From: Solicoccozyma terricola
Lineage: Eukaryota; Basidiomycota; Tremellomycetes; Filobasidiales; Piskurozymaceae
Length of the DNA stretch: 64,000 nt
Direction: 5' to 3'
Assembly: GCA_001600875.1 (NCBI GenBank)
Contig: BCLD01000010.1
Coordinates: 932,852 to 996,851, forward strand
Shown: one piece after another, positions 1 through 10,433 of the stretch
How positions within the stretch are numbered: the first letter of the stretch is position 1
How the letters are laid out: each line of letters opens with the position of its first letter
The notes under the pieces: model-generated
Told to the model about the DNA's origin: nothing
The model's database searches: none
What the model saw: only the letters and a program-made list of their open reading frames with translations
Program-made: the position numbers and the translations under genes

Positions 1-2137
1 GCGAAGAGTCAGTATCGGTTGCAGCATGGTGTGTTTTCCGTGAGTGGCGATGCGGCGTGGGGGAGTTATCGTACTGATCAAGTTCCGCAACAGTCGTGTG
101 CTCTTCCTCGACGAGCCCACTAGTGGTGTCAGTCCCCCTTTGCTACTGGCCAATTATTGCAGCGCCTGATACTTTCTCTGGATCCAGCTCGACTCCACCA
201 GCGCTCGCGAAGTCATGGCAGCCATCCAGGTTCTTGCAAAGAAAGAGAACATGATCGTCATCGCCACCATTCATCAACCGAGCTGGAGTACTCTGAGTCT
301 TTTCGACGATGTGCTCTTGTTGTCAGAGGGCAAAACATGTTACGAGGGACCAGTCGATGCGTTGGATGGGTTCTTGACCAGATATGGCTTGATCGTTCCG
401 AAATATGTGAGTATACTGCCGGGGCGCTTCATCCAACGTCGCCATAACACTGCGGCGGCATGTGCAGATCACACCCACCGACGCGGCCATGGACCTGCTG
501 AATACCGATTTCAAAGAATCTGCCATCGCAACTTCGTCTGCAGCAATTCCTTTGGAGAAACAGTCAGGTTCTGCTGCTCGAATGAGAGAATTCTACCTCG
601 CGGAGAAGGCAAGGAATGACAGCTCAGGAAGCTTCCCGGGCACGCCCCCCATCCAAGGGCGTCTCCTTGAAGACCCTCGAACGCAATACGGCAAGCTCGG
701 AACGCTGCCTGCGATGTATCGTCACATCGTCATCCTCAGTCAGAGGACATTGCAGAATTACTCTCGGTGAGTGGGCAATCCTGGTGTGTGTGTGCGTCCC
801 AGGGGTTGACGAGGTTAATTCGGCTCTGTTCCTCCTAGCAACTTACTGGCTTATGGCATTCGATTCGCCATGTACATCGGGATGGCCGTGATGATGGCAT
901 TGATCTGGATAAACTTGGGGTATAGAGCGGTCACACTGAATGACAGGATGTTTGTTTTCTTCTATTCGGTGAGTGGATGGGAAGTGTTTGATGGCGGCAA
1001 GTTGACACTACCTGTTCTTTAGTTCGCCTTTCTTGCCTTCATGTCGGTGGCTGGCATTCCGTCCTGTAAGAGATCATTATATGGCAATTCTGAATCAAAC
1101 ACACGCTGATATCCGGACCGTATAGTCCTAGAAGAGCGGGCTACCTTTATCAAAGAACGCAAAAACGGCTTGTACGGTGCAACTCCATTCGTATTAGCTA
1201 ACAGCATCATCAACATACCATTCCTCTTTGCTTGCTCAACGACTTTCGTGCTGATTATGTATTGGGGAATAGTGAGCCGCTGTGAGGACCCCACATCTCC
1301 GCAATCTCCCAGCTCATAGGGTTGTTCGGCGCTGTACACAGGGCCTCAATCCCTCGGCAGCAGCCTTTTTCAGGTACATGGGTTTCCTCTTCCTCGCTGT
1401 TTACGCCGCAGAGAGTCAAGTGCTCCTCGTATCAGCCCTTTTACCCATCTTTGTGGCTGCACTGGCGGTGGTAAGCGTTTCCATTTCTGATGGGATCCTG
1501 AAAGCGGATTCTCGATCCTTCACAAATAATCGGAGCTGAATCTACTTGCGCAATCCAGTCCGCTTTCCTGAACGGCTTCTGGATGTCGGTAGGGGGGTTC
1601 TGCCTAAAGACAGTGAATATGCCCTATTTCTGGAGGGTTTCGTTTCACTGGTAAGGATCTTGGTTGTGTCGCTGGGAAGCACCATATTGATGATTTCTTG
1701 CGAACAGGATGGATTATCAAACATATACTTTCATCCTGCTCGCCAACTCGGACCTTCTAGGTCTCAATTTCACCTGTGCCGATAACTATTGCCCATATCC
1801 GTCCTCGGGAGGCACCAGTTACGTGTCTGGAGAAGACGTTCTTAATGCGTTACAGATCGGAGGGATTAGCTACACAACATATTGTGAGTGTTGGTACGAC
1901 GGCACGTCGGGCGTTTATGCTAACCGTTAACTTTACTCAGCCGGCATCATGATTGGCATCATCTTCATCTACCGCTTGCTGTCAGTCAAAGGCGTGGAAA
2001 ATTTTTCAGGACGGTCGTTGGCTGATTATCGCGGTGGTTTGTCATTTTCCAGACTCTGGCTCGTTCTCGTGGTCACTAGCCCCGAATTCCACTTGCCCAG
2101 GCGAACGAGGACCAAGGTGAACCAAGCGCCTGCCTGA
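1..2137 (+). CDS. ABCG (white/PDR-type) ABC transporter, 3' part only
   Basis: ATP-driven efflux pump or lipid transporter of the plasma membrane; only the 3' part lies in the window. The window opens just after the ABC signature (RRVSIGCSM). It continues through an intron to Walker B and D-loop (VLFLDEPTSG, then LDSTSAREVM across another intron), and the H-loop region (IATIHQPSWSTLSLFDD). The downstream exons encode the ABCG membrane domain: NLLAYGIRFAMYIGMAVMMA, then FLEERATFIKERKNGLYGA, which is the usual ABCG 'E-R...F..E...G.Y' stretch after TM2-TM3. A Cys-containing extracellular loop lies near 1740-1890 and a last TM segment near 1945-1985. The NBD-TMD order is that of ABCG. Introns are short GT-AG. 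The exact 3' end is uncertain: the open frame ends at 2137, but a small intron near 1981-2009 would end the protein near 2023. Confidence 0.85.
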
Positions 2138-2643
2138 TGACCTGTAGCCTCTACCAATAAATCTGTCTGGTTCTTCACCTCTCAAGACGCATATCTGTAT
2201 CGAACACAAGTTGTCATTTAGCAAGGTTGTGATCTTTTGCGAATTGTATCACATATAACATTGTAAAGTTGTTCTTTGTAAACTTGTAGGATGATTCGGG
2301 ACTGCAGCAGTGCAGGCGTGCAGCAGGTCAGCAGGTCAGCAGCGCGTAAGCCTTGTACAAAACTGTGAGCATGTTGCCTTGTGATGCCAATTGGCCTCCT
2401 TCCAGACCGGATATAGCCAGCTGCATTCCCCCACGATGCGTTGCATGAGGCCGCCTCCGCATGCCTGGCGATCCCTCCTCGCTGCCGTCGCCAAAGAGGT
2501 GTAGATGGTGTCGCCCACGTGGCCGCCCCTCCACTCGTCGCGATCCGCACGAAAATTATTTCGATATCAGGTATAACCTCTGGGTGGGCTTCATCTTCGA
2601 GCATCCCCAGCCAGACAATAGACATAGATCTAGACAGAGAAGC
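2138..2643. other. intergenic, ABCG 3' end to ARO8-like start
   Basis: I see no gene here. It holds the 3' flank of the ABCG gene and the promoter of the aminotransferase. A CAGCAGGTCAGCAGGTCAGCAG-type short direct repeat lies near 2320-2345. Confidence 0.5.
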
Positions 2644-5086
2644 ATGGCACTCAATTACGACGACTACCTCTCAGACCTGGCCAAGGTGCCCTTGCCGGAT
2701 GGCAGTGAGTCTGCTGCAAAGCGTTTGACAGGAGCGCAACTCCATTTGCTCATTTGCTGAGGTTATGATAACAGTCCGTGGTCTTTTCCCGTTGGAGAAG
2801 CCGCATAGGGTCTCATTCGTGAGCATGAACTGTCAACAGGTGGCATAGTTCACCGTCTGACGTCTGTTCTCCCTCCACATTCCAACAGCTAGCTGGGAAA
2901 CCCAATCCAGAAACTTTTCCGTTCGAGCGGATGACTCTACACCTCAAGCCGCCTCTCGAGAGTGCCGAAGTGCCATTGACCAATGGTCATGTGCACGGCC
3001 AGGGTTTGCAGACTCCTGTAGAATGTGGTGTCACCCTCGAGCTAGATGGCGAAGATATGAACGAGGCATTGCAATAGTGAGCGGTAATCCGTACCTCGTC
3101 CATCCGCATGTTTTCTGAACCCCTACATCACAGCGGACCAACAGCCGGTCTCTCTCGTCTAGTAAAATTCCTTACTCAGTTCACTTCAGAAGTCCACGGG
3201 AGACGCATTCCAGACTCTGTGGAACCACCTCGTATCGTATCGGGCACTTCCACACCGAGCTCCTGCGCTGCAAGTGGAACGAACACCCCAAATATGAAAC
3301 CCAGTGAGACTATGGAGGATGGTTTAGGGGACACAGGTGTCGGAGAGGTGCTCGTAGGTGCTGCTGCAAGAGCAATGGCTAGAGCAGGTGTAGCTACGGA
3401 GGTCCCTGGTGTGGGCGGTCGTGCGAATGTACAGGCGCCACATGGGGAGGTACCGTGGAGGGTGTCGGTGGGTAACGGATGTCAGGACTTGTTAAACAAG
3501 GCATTCCAGACGTTGCTTAATCCTGGAGACCCGATTCTTGTTGAGACGGTGAGTTGTGACGATGATTCCTATTGCTGTACTGTAGAGTTGACATCGTCGT
3601 GCACCTTCAACAGCCCGTCTACGCCGGTGTGGTTTCCCAGTTCACGATGCATCGTCTCGACATGATCGGTTAGTGGTTTGGTCCACAACAAGATGTCACC
3701 TTGCTAATGGACAGCACTCCACTGCAGAGGTCAGTGTCGATGACCAAGGTCTGTCAGCGGTTGAACTCAAGAAAACATTGGACAATTGGCCAGCGGACAA
3801 GAAGCGGCCGAGAGTATTGTAGTGAGTGGAAAAGGATGGAGGGAGTGCTTGCATTGTGCGTTTGCTGAAGATACGATCGCGCGTTCAGCACCGTGCCTGT
3901 AGGGTCCAACCCTACCGGCTGCTCTAGCTCTGTCGAGCGGAAGCTCGAGGTGTTGGAGATCTGCAAGGAGCACAAACTTATCATCGTGGAAGATGATCCG
4001 TACTGTGGGAATTCAGGTCTCGTCTTGTATTTTCGTTACGTGCTGACATCACTGTCCCTCGTCTCAGACTTCCTTGCGACCAAGCTCATCCCTTCGTACT
4101 TTGCACTGGAGACCCGAGTTATCCCTCATGGTGGCCACGTCATTCGATTCGACTCGTTCTCCAAACTGTTGTCCGCTGGTATGCGTTTGGTGAGTGGTTG
4201 TGTCGGAGGGCGGCGGCTGGAGTAGTTTGCTGAGTGGTTTATTCATTTATTTATCTTCCACCAGGGCTTTGCGGCTGGTCCGAAGAGTATTCTCGATGCC
4301 ATGGACAATAACACGTCCGCAGCCAACCTGCAACCGAACAGTTTGTCTATGGCGGTGGCTTACAGATTATTACGATACTGTGCGTAATAGGATATAAGAA
4401 AAAATGTGCCAGCTTTAAGGCTTACGCACTCTTTACCTGGCTCAATCTTAGGGGGAATCAAGGGATTCAAGGAGCATGGTGAACGCGTTGCTCGTTTCTA
4501 TGCCGGGAGACGGTAAGTGTCAACCACAACCAACTGTTGGTTAACAAATGGATGACCAAAACGATCTGCAACAGAGACCAATTCGAGGCCATTGCTCACA
4601 AGCACCTCGACGGTGTGGCAACTTGGGTACGTGATTGCGCGAGGTGCAAATCCGATAACCGCTAATGACCATATATACCTTCCGGCACTCCAGGTATCCC
4701 CGGTCGCGGGGTGAGTTGTTCGCCATTGGGGCTACATTGACGGCATGCTGACGCTCGATTCTCCGCTCAGAATGTTCCTTTGGATTGATGTGTCACCACT
4801 TGAGGACACGTACGACCTCGTCATGAATGAGGCTTTGAATAAGGGCGTCCTTGCTGTTCCTGGCTTTGCGTGAGTCGGGTATTCGAATATCGTGCGTGCG
4901 GTATTGGACGCTAAACGTGGGCCGGGCCACTCCTCGTCACCTCCCAGCTTCTATTGCAACCCACGCAAATCTCACCACCTGCGCGTGTCATTCTCTCTCG
5001 TGCACATGGACAAGGCTGAGGTCGGCTTCAAGGCACTTGGCGAAGCAATCAGGGAGAAGAGGATCGCTTTGGGTATTGACGCTTAG
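2644..5086 (+). CDS. ARO8: aromatic amino acid / 2-aminoadipate aminotransferase (ARO8 type)
   Basis: PLP-dependent fold-type I aminotransferase of the Aro8/2-aminoadipate group. It transaminates aromatic amino acids or the lysine intermediate 2-aminoadipate with 2-oxoglutarate. The start ATG at 2644 gives MALNYDDYLSDLAKVPLPDG. About ten exons follow: a conserved N-terminal block (NPETFPFERMTLHLKPPLE), VSVGNGCQDLLNKAFQ, the NPTG motif (TVPVGSNPTGCS, ~3890), VEDDPYC (~3990), the PLP-lysine segment RFDSFSKLLSAGMRL (~4145-4190) and the C-terminal LRVSFSL (~4980), ending GIDA-stop at 5086. Between the N-terminal part and VSVGNG sits a low-complexity insert (~3230-3460) rich in Ser/Thr/Gly/Ala. 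It is in frame and probably a surface loop. It is transcribed away from the ABCG gene with about 500 bp between. Family assignment is firm; exact substrate is not. Confidence 0.88.
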
Positions 5087-5256
5087 AGATTTCCCATATA
5101 TATCCAAGTGTTATAGGCAACGCATAATACAACATCCACATGCGAGTCATGCCCCCCTTTGCTTCACTTCAACATTGCTATCGGCATGGTCGGTCGGCTC
5201 CTTCATTGTAATCTGTCTTTTGTCTGGGGTGAACGTTCATCACAGCGTGGTGGCCG

Positions 5257-6290
5257 CTAAATCTGCCCAAAGTCGCCTGAACGCTTGTGACCACCATGCG
5301 GGGAGGTTCGCCTCGTCCTCGTCATGAACGGTGACCGAGTTGATATGGACGACCTGGCGCAGGTGTTTAGGTGGCGGTCAGCTGATCTCGTAGGCACGCG
5401 ATGTGCGCGATACGAGGGGGGGGGGGGGGGGGGGGCCTTCAACTTTCACTGCCGACGCCTCGATACGTTTGGCCGGCCACCCTCATGGCCTGCTTGTAGA
5501 TCAGTCATTGGGTCCACACGCTGGAAGTGAGACCGTAATTCTCCATTGGCGATGCGGATCGCGTCCTCTTCGTCCTTGGCGCGGACAACGACGAAGACCC
5601 GTTCCGAATGTCTCTTGGTTGTAGATGCTCGGTGAGAAATGGTGGGGGTGTATGGGTATGAGAGCGTGGTTTCAGTGGAGGTAGACGATTCGGTGGTGAT
5701 TGTTTTTTTGCTCCCTGTGAGATGGTCCATGACGTTAGTATGAGTGAACAGGGGCAAGGATGGCTTCCAATCGTCCACCAATGTCTTCATCTTATCGAAC
5801 CCCGACCTGGGTTCGCGGCAATTCTAGTTTCCCCAACGGAGTGAGCTCGGGTATCAGCGAGTTAATTGAAGCTAGAGGAGGAGGAAAGCAGGAGACGGAG
5901 AATATACTCTTCGAATGATACTGTTTCGTCGTAGCTCGCTACTCTCGAGAAGAAGAGAAATGATGAGAAAGATAACCATCAAAACCTCACATCATCTCAG
6001 CCTTCTTAATATACCCCAACGCATACTCCATATCAGCATACAGCGTCAATTGCGAAACACTTGTATCAATGTTTTTTTATATACGCTTCCCAGTACGTCT
6101 GGATGTTCTTCTCGAGTGAGTGCGGGGCCACTTTGAACAGGATATCACGTCGAATCTTTGCTGGTTTGGTGGACCAGGAGAGGAAGGCGGTGCGATTGCG
6201 TTGTTGCTGGGAGGCCCGGGGAGGAGGGTGAGGGTGAGATGAGCTGTGAGAGAATCGGGCTGGTATATCCATCTATCTTGCATTTCCAGT
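5257..6290 (-). pseudogene. decayed aldehyde dehydrogenase, core deleted and frames broken
   Basis: On the minus strand, pieces of an ALDH appear in the right order but in different frames. An N-terminal helix region (AFLSWSTKPAKIRRDIL, ~6130-6190) comes first. C-terminal pieces follow: KMKTLVDD (~5780), IYNQETFG (~5610), VFVVVRAKDEEDAIRIAN (~5550), EYGLTSSVWTQ (~5530), DLQAGHE (~5490), KRIEASAVKV (~5455), VHDEDEANLP (~5310) and HGGHKRSG (~5280). Successive pieces are joined by single-base shifts. The central NAD-binding and catalytic region (Gly-x-Thr loop, ELGGK, active-site Cys) is absent; only about 200 bp without ALDH signal lie between the halves. A 20-base G run (5416-5435) interrupts the C-terminal part. 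The order of conserved blocks makes the ALDH origin secure; when it died is unknown. Some single-base shifts could be assembly errors, but the lost core cannot. Confidence 0.75.
5416..5435. repeat. poly-G tract (20 nt)
   Basis: Uninterrupted run of 20 G on the plus strand inside the ALDH relic. Confidence 0.95.
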
Positions 6291-6363
6291 GGCCACACAA
6301 GTTTCGCCGCGCGGGGGGGGGGATCAATTAAATGGAGCTCCGGAATGCGGTGGTGGGGGATGG

Positions 6364-6584
6364 NNNNNNNNNNNNNNNNNNNNNNNNNNNNNNNNNNNNN
6401 NNNNNNNNNNNNNNNNNNNNNNNNNNNNNNNNNNNNNNNNNNNNNNNNNNNNNNNNNNNNNNNNNNNNNNNNNNNNNNNNNNNNNNNNNNNNNNNNNNNN
6501 NNNNNNNNNNNNNNNNNNNNNNNNNNNNNNNNNNNNNNNNNNNNNNNNNNNNNNNNNNNNNNNNNNNNNNNNNNNNNNNNNNNN
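6364..6584. other. assembly gap (221 N)
   Basis: Run of N. It is preceded by G-rich sequence and followed at once by 28 G, so the gap was probably caused by a long G tract or similar low-complexity DNA. Confidence 0.99.
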
Positions 6585-7138
6585 GGGGGGGGGGGGGGGG
6601 GGGGGGGGGGGGTGGATGGAGGGGTGGGCTGGGAAGGCCTGGACTGCTCTGGACTGCTCTACACTGGACGGCATTGGACTGCTCTTCTCTCATCGATCCC
6701 ATCGTTCGGCATGGTCATGGATAATCGCGTCGGACGACAAGTCTCATCGGACCATGTTCCGAAATGAGTAAGACACAGAGTGGGTCACCAACCAACCCAT
6801 GCTGCCACGGGGGAGCGTGAGTGGGACGGGTGTGCATGTGACCTGTGACTGTCCATATGCCATGCCATGTCCCCACGATGTCCCCACGATGTCCCCCTAC
6901 CCATGTCCCCATACCCCCTTCCCCCCCTCCCCCCCTACCCCCCCTCCCTCCCCCGATCCGCGGTGTGTGAGTATTATGCGTCGGTTGTGGGAATAATGGA
7001 TATCAGCTGAGCAGTTATATACACTCACATGTCCATCAAATGCACTCAATTCATATCCACAGCTCACAGTCCACAACCTACACCGCCACACTCCCACACT
7101 CCCACACTCACCCACTCACCCCACACCGACATATCATC
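6585..7138. other. low-complexity intergenic DNA and GNAT promoter
   Basis: A run of 28 G (6585-6612) is followed by short imperfect repeats of GGACTGCTCT (6640-6685) and of CCATGTCCCC / GATGTCCCC (6865-6915). C-rich stretches follow, then a CACTCCCACACTC-type tract just before the first GNAT start. No gene is seen. Confidence 0.6.
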
Positions 7139-8210
7139 ATGACAACAACGGATTTCCACGTCGAGCAAGCAACGATCAATGACGTCGTGAGTAATGATCC
7201 GCCGAGTCGGTCGGTCGGTTGATCGATCGGTCGCCAACATCCGTTGAACCCCGTTCCATACTGATTGAGTTTCTCGGTCGGGGTACCCGATCATCAGCCA
7301 GAGATCATGCGGTTGATAAAGGAATTAGCAGAATATGAAAAGGCATTGCATGAGGTTCACGCGACGGAGGATATGGTACGTGTTTTGCTCCGTATCGGTG
7401 CTCTCGCTCTCTTCGCTGACACGCACCACACGCACGCACGCAACGCAACGCACGCAACCTCCTCCGTTCCTCCTCACGTAGTTGAGAGAGAACATATTCG
7501 AGAAGAAATTCGCACACTGTATACTTGCAAAGGAAGGGAAGAAAGGAGAGAACGGTCAAGTGATAGGAATGGCATTGGTGAGTTGTTCAACCGGGGGTTT
7601 ATTGAGAATGGTTGGAACGCTTTCTCATATCCACTCCCAACCTCCTACAGTACTTTTTCTCATTCTCGACTTGGTTGGGTGTTCCAGGTGTTTATGTGAG
7701 ATTCATATTTCCCAACACCCGTCGTCAAGTCACGCACGTCAACTGACCGATCACCCCCCCCCTTCCCCCTTCCCCGTCTCCCCGTCTCCCCGTCTCCCCC
7801 CGTCTCCACCCACATCACAGCTAGAAGACCTATACGTAACTCCAACTCGTCGGAACGGAGGTATCGGTAAAGTACTCTTCGGACATCTAGCAAAGATAGC
7901 AAAGGAGAATAACTGCGGGAGGTTGGAATGGAGGGTTTTGAAGGTATGTTTGTTTGTTGGTTTCTCCCTCCCTTTTTCCCGCGGCCTAGGATCGACGTCA
8001 ATGGGTATGAGAGAGTACTTTTTTCAGTGGAACCAACNGACGAGGTGAATTCGGTTTCCCCCCCCCCCCCCCCCCCAACAGTGGAACGCACCATCTATCG
8101 CATTTTATCAACAGGTTTTAGGCGCCGTAGAACAAGAGGACTGGAAGGGAATGAGGTTGGAGGGTGTTGAGATTGACAAGTTGGAGAAATACCTTGAAGG
8201 AAGGGATTAG
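7139..8210 (+). CDS. GNAT-family N-acetyltransferase, copy 1 (SAT/thialysine-like)
   Basis: Small acetyl-CoA-dependent acetyltransferase, closest in layout to spermidine/thialysine N-acetyltransferases. The start ATG at 7139 gives MTTTDFHVEQATINDV. Later exons encode PEIMRLIKELAEYEKALHEV (~7298), a segment ending FAHCILAKEGKK (~7485), YFFSFSTWLGVPGVY (~7648), and LEDLYVTPTRRNGGIGKVL (~7822), which carries the acetyl-CoA binding R/Q-x-x-G-x-G/A loop. The last exon is WNAPSIAFYQQVLGA...LEGRD, stop at 8208-8210. It has the same exon layout as the second GNAT gene downstream, so the two are tandem duplicates. Introns contain very C-rich tracts before their 3' splice sites. One undetermined base (N at 8038) lies in the last intron. 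The substrate cannot be read from sequence. Confidence 0.85.
7742..7822 (+). repeat. C-rich minisatellite in GNAT-1 intron, next to the 3' splice site
   Basis: Runs of C (7756-7775) are followed by about four copies of a CGTCTCCC unit, leading into the acceptor CACAG. This is an extreme polypyrimidine tract. Confidence 0.7.
8058..8076 (+). repeat. poly-C tract (19 nt) at the last GNAT-1 acceptor
   Basis: Nineteen C end five bases before the AG acceptor at 8080-8081. Confidence 0.95.
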
Positions 8211-9220
8211 TGGGTGGTGTCGAGGGGAGGTTCCGGTGTAATGACGACGTGTTTCGTATTTTTGTGAATCCGATTCAAACCGGACTGGGGATGCAAAGAC
8301 CCAGTTGTAAATGGTACCGATGACGAAGAGCGAGGCGAGAAAGTTTTGATGATGAAATTTTTTTTTTTTTGACAAAGGATAATTCCTACATATGAAAATC
8401 ATGTTATTTTATTCTTGCTTCTCCCTGGCTCCTGGGGATGCCACATGGACGTTCGTCAGAGGCGGTTAGGAGAAGTCGCTTGATTCGCCAGTAGATTGAT
8501 TGGATCACATCGGTCTCTAGGTCTCAGGTATCAGTCCATTCTTCTCTCTCCCCTCTCCTTATCACACACACATCCCTAGGTAACACGGGGAAATGGCAGT
8601 AGACAGATGAGAACACGAAATACTTCCTGCCATTCCTCTCACTATGACGGCAGATGGGATGCCTGCGGTTAGACGATGAAAGGGAAGCGAGGCGAGAGAA
8701 TAATGACATGGATTGCGAGACCATCCGAATCTAGCACACCAAAGGTAGCGGTGAGACAGGCTTGGATGCCGAATGAAAGGAAAGTAGCTACGGTCGAGGA
8801 GGACGCAATTCATTAGACGCAGAGAGACCTTACCTACGCGGTGGCGTACCAGCTCATACGCTGAGAAGATGAGAAAAACAGACGGCTATCGAAGGAATTT
8901 CCAACGACAGTCACTCCCTCCCTCCCTCCCTTGTCGCTGAGAGGTTACAGCGGCTATCCCAGGGGTAGACGAATGAAAGGAATGACAGGCAGGTTGAGAC
9001 CCAAAAAGAAAAAAAAAAACAGAACATTCACTCGAATATCAGAGCGATCAACCGAAACACCACACCCCTACCGGCATTGCTATTCGCCCCATTCGCCTCA
9101 CCCGCCGACAAACGAACAATCACAATTGTCCCACCCATCCATCACAATCCACCTCCGTTTTCCCAAAGCACACAACTCCACACTCAAAGACACACCATTT
9201 CACCCTTTACCTGCCGCATC
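8211..9220. other. intergenic between the two GNAT genes
   Basis: I recognise no gene. It contains a poly-T/A run at 8359-8371, a CTCCCTCCCTCCC run near 8917-8930, an A-rich run near 9002-9019, and a C/A-rich promoter before the second GNAT. Confidence 0.5.
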
Positions 9221-10144
9221 ATGCCCGACTTTCACGTCGAGTCAGCTGTTCCTGCGGACGCTGTGAGTGTCTGTCTGTCCGTGCTGGAGAAGAGGTCCGC
9301 ATGTGGGGTACGTATCAAGCACTGACGGTATGGTATCCTCCCGTACCAGCACGACATCCACAAGTGCATTCGTAGTCTTGCCGAACAGGAAAAACAATTG
9401 CACATGGTGCTGGGAAACGAAGAGCAGGTGAGTTGGTTGCCCTGTAGTGGGTTGACACACACACGCCTGGTCGGGAATTCGGCCCCAAGCTCACAACCAA
9501 CCACCCACCCACCCTCAGCTTTCGCACCAGATCTTTGAGAAACAGTTCGCCCACTGTCTCGTCGCTAGATATCTAGGCGATCTCGATGGGAAAAAGGAAG
9601 TTGTGGGGATACTGATTGTGAGAGGCAAGCGGGGGAAGGACGTTCCGATGTTGACCTGACGGCAGACCTGCGATGCGATCACCTCCGTCGCAGTACAATT
9701 TCAGCATATCGACGTACCTCGGAAAACCAACCATCCTCGTGAGTGAGATGACCTCACGGCTATTGTGCGTGCGCGAGATTGACAAACGGTCCCAACGCAG
9801 GTCGTCGATGACTTTGTTTACCCAGCGTACGTGAATCGTGGTGCCGGACGTGCGTTGTTCGCCGAGCTGGCCAGGATCGCCATTCAAAATCGATGCGGCC
9901 GCATAGACGCCAGGGTCTTGAAGGTGAGACAGCATTGAGCACCTTGTCGTTTGAGGCGAGGCGAGGCGAGGCGCACCGCACCGCATAGGCGAGCTAACCC
10001 TCCCGCCTTCTCTCCTGACAGTGGGACAAGTTCTCCGTTGGCTTCTACCGTAATGTCCTCCAGGCGGAGGTCCAGACAGACTGCGAGTTCATTCGACTGG
10101 AGGGCAATGCAGCGATCAGAACGGTGGCAGAATTGTCGGACTGA
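9221..10144 (+). CDS. GNAT-family N-acetyltransferase, copy 2
   Basis: Paralogue of the preceding GNAT. The start ATG at 9221 gives MPDFHVESAVPADA, aligning with DFHVEQATINDV of copy 1. Exons follow in the same order: HDIHKCIRSLAEQEKQLH, a segment with FEKQFAHCLVARYLGD, YNFSISTYLGKPTILV (~9690), then DDFVYPAYVNRGAGRALFAELARIA with the acetyl-CoA loop RGAGRA. The last exon starts WDKFSVGFYRNVLQAEV and stops at 10142-10144. Copy 1 has the usual LEDLYV at beta-4/alpha-3; copy 2 has VDDFVYP, so the acceptor pocket may differ. Introns are GT-AG and short. It probably acetylates a small amine, but the substrate is unknown. Confidence 0.85.
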
Positions 10145-10433
10145 GAAGGGAGGACGTGCTCCATGTGTCTGTATTCTGAATGTATGTATTCTGAGCCAGA
10201 GAATGTGTGTTGAATTATGCCAATGAGAGCAAGACGCTGCCTGTTGCGAATAATGTGCGTGCGCTCGAGCATTTCATCGTCTCCGGACAATTCCGGTCCA
10301 AAAAAGGAACAAACAGATCGCTCGGCCGGCACCGGTGCGGCGATCTTATCATCCATCGGGGTGTCTGTCTGCTCATCTACTCTACGGACCACCATACCAC
10401 ACCATACATCGTCCAGCCGCTCGCCGCCCCACC

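Noticed and set aside
6246..6771. Several open frames across the N gap
   Set aside because: They are open only because N codons cannot be stops and because of the poly-G flank.
10326..10345. CGGCCGGCACCGG before alanine aminotransferase as a cluster element
   Set aside because: 13 bases rather than 11, with the wrong spacer; unrelated gene.
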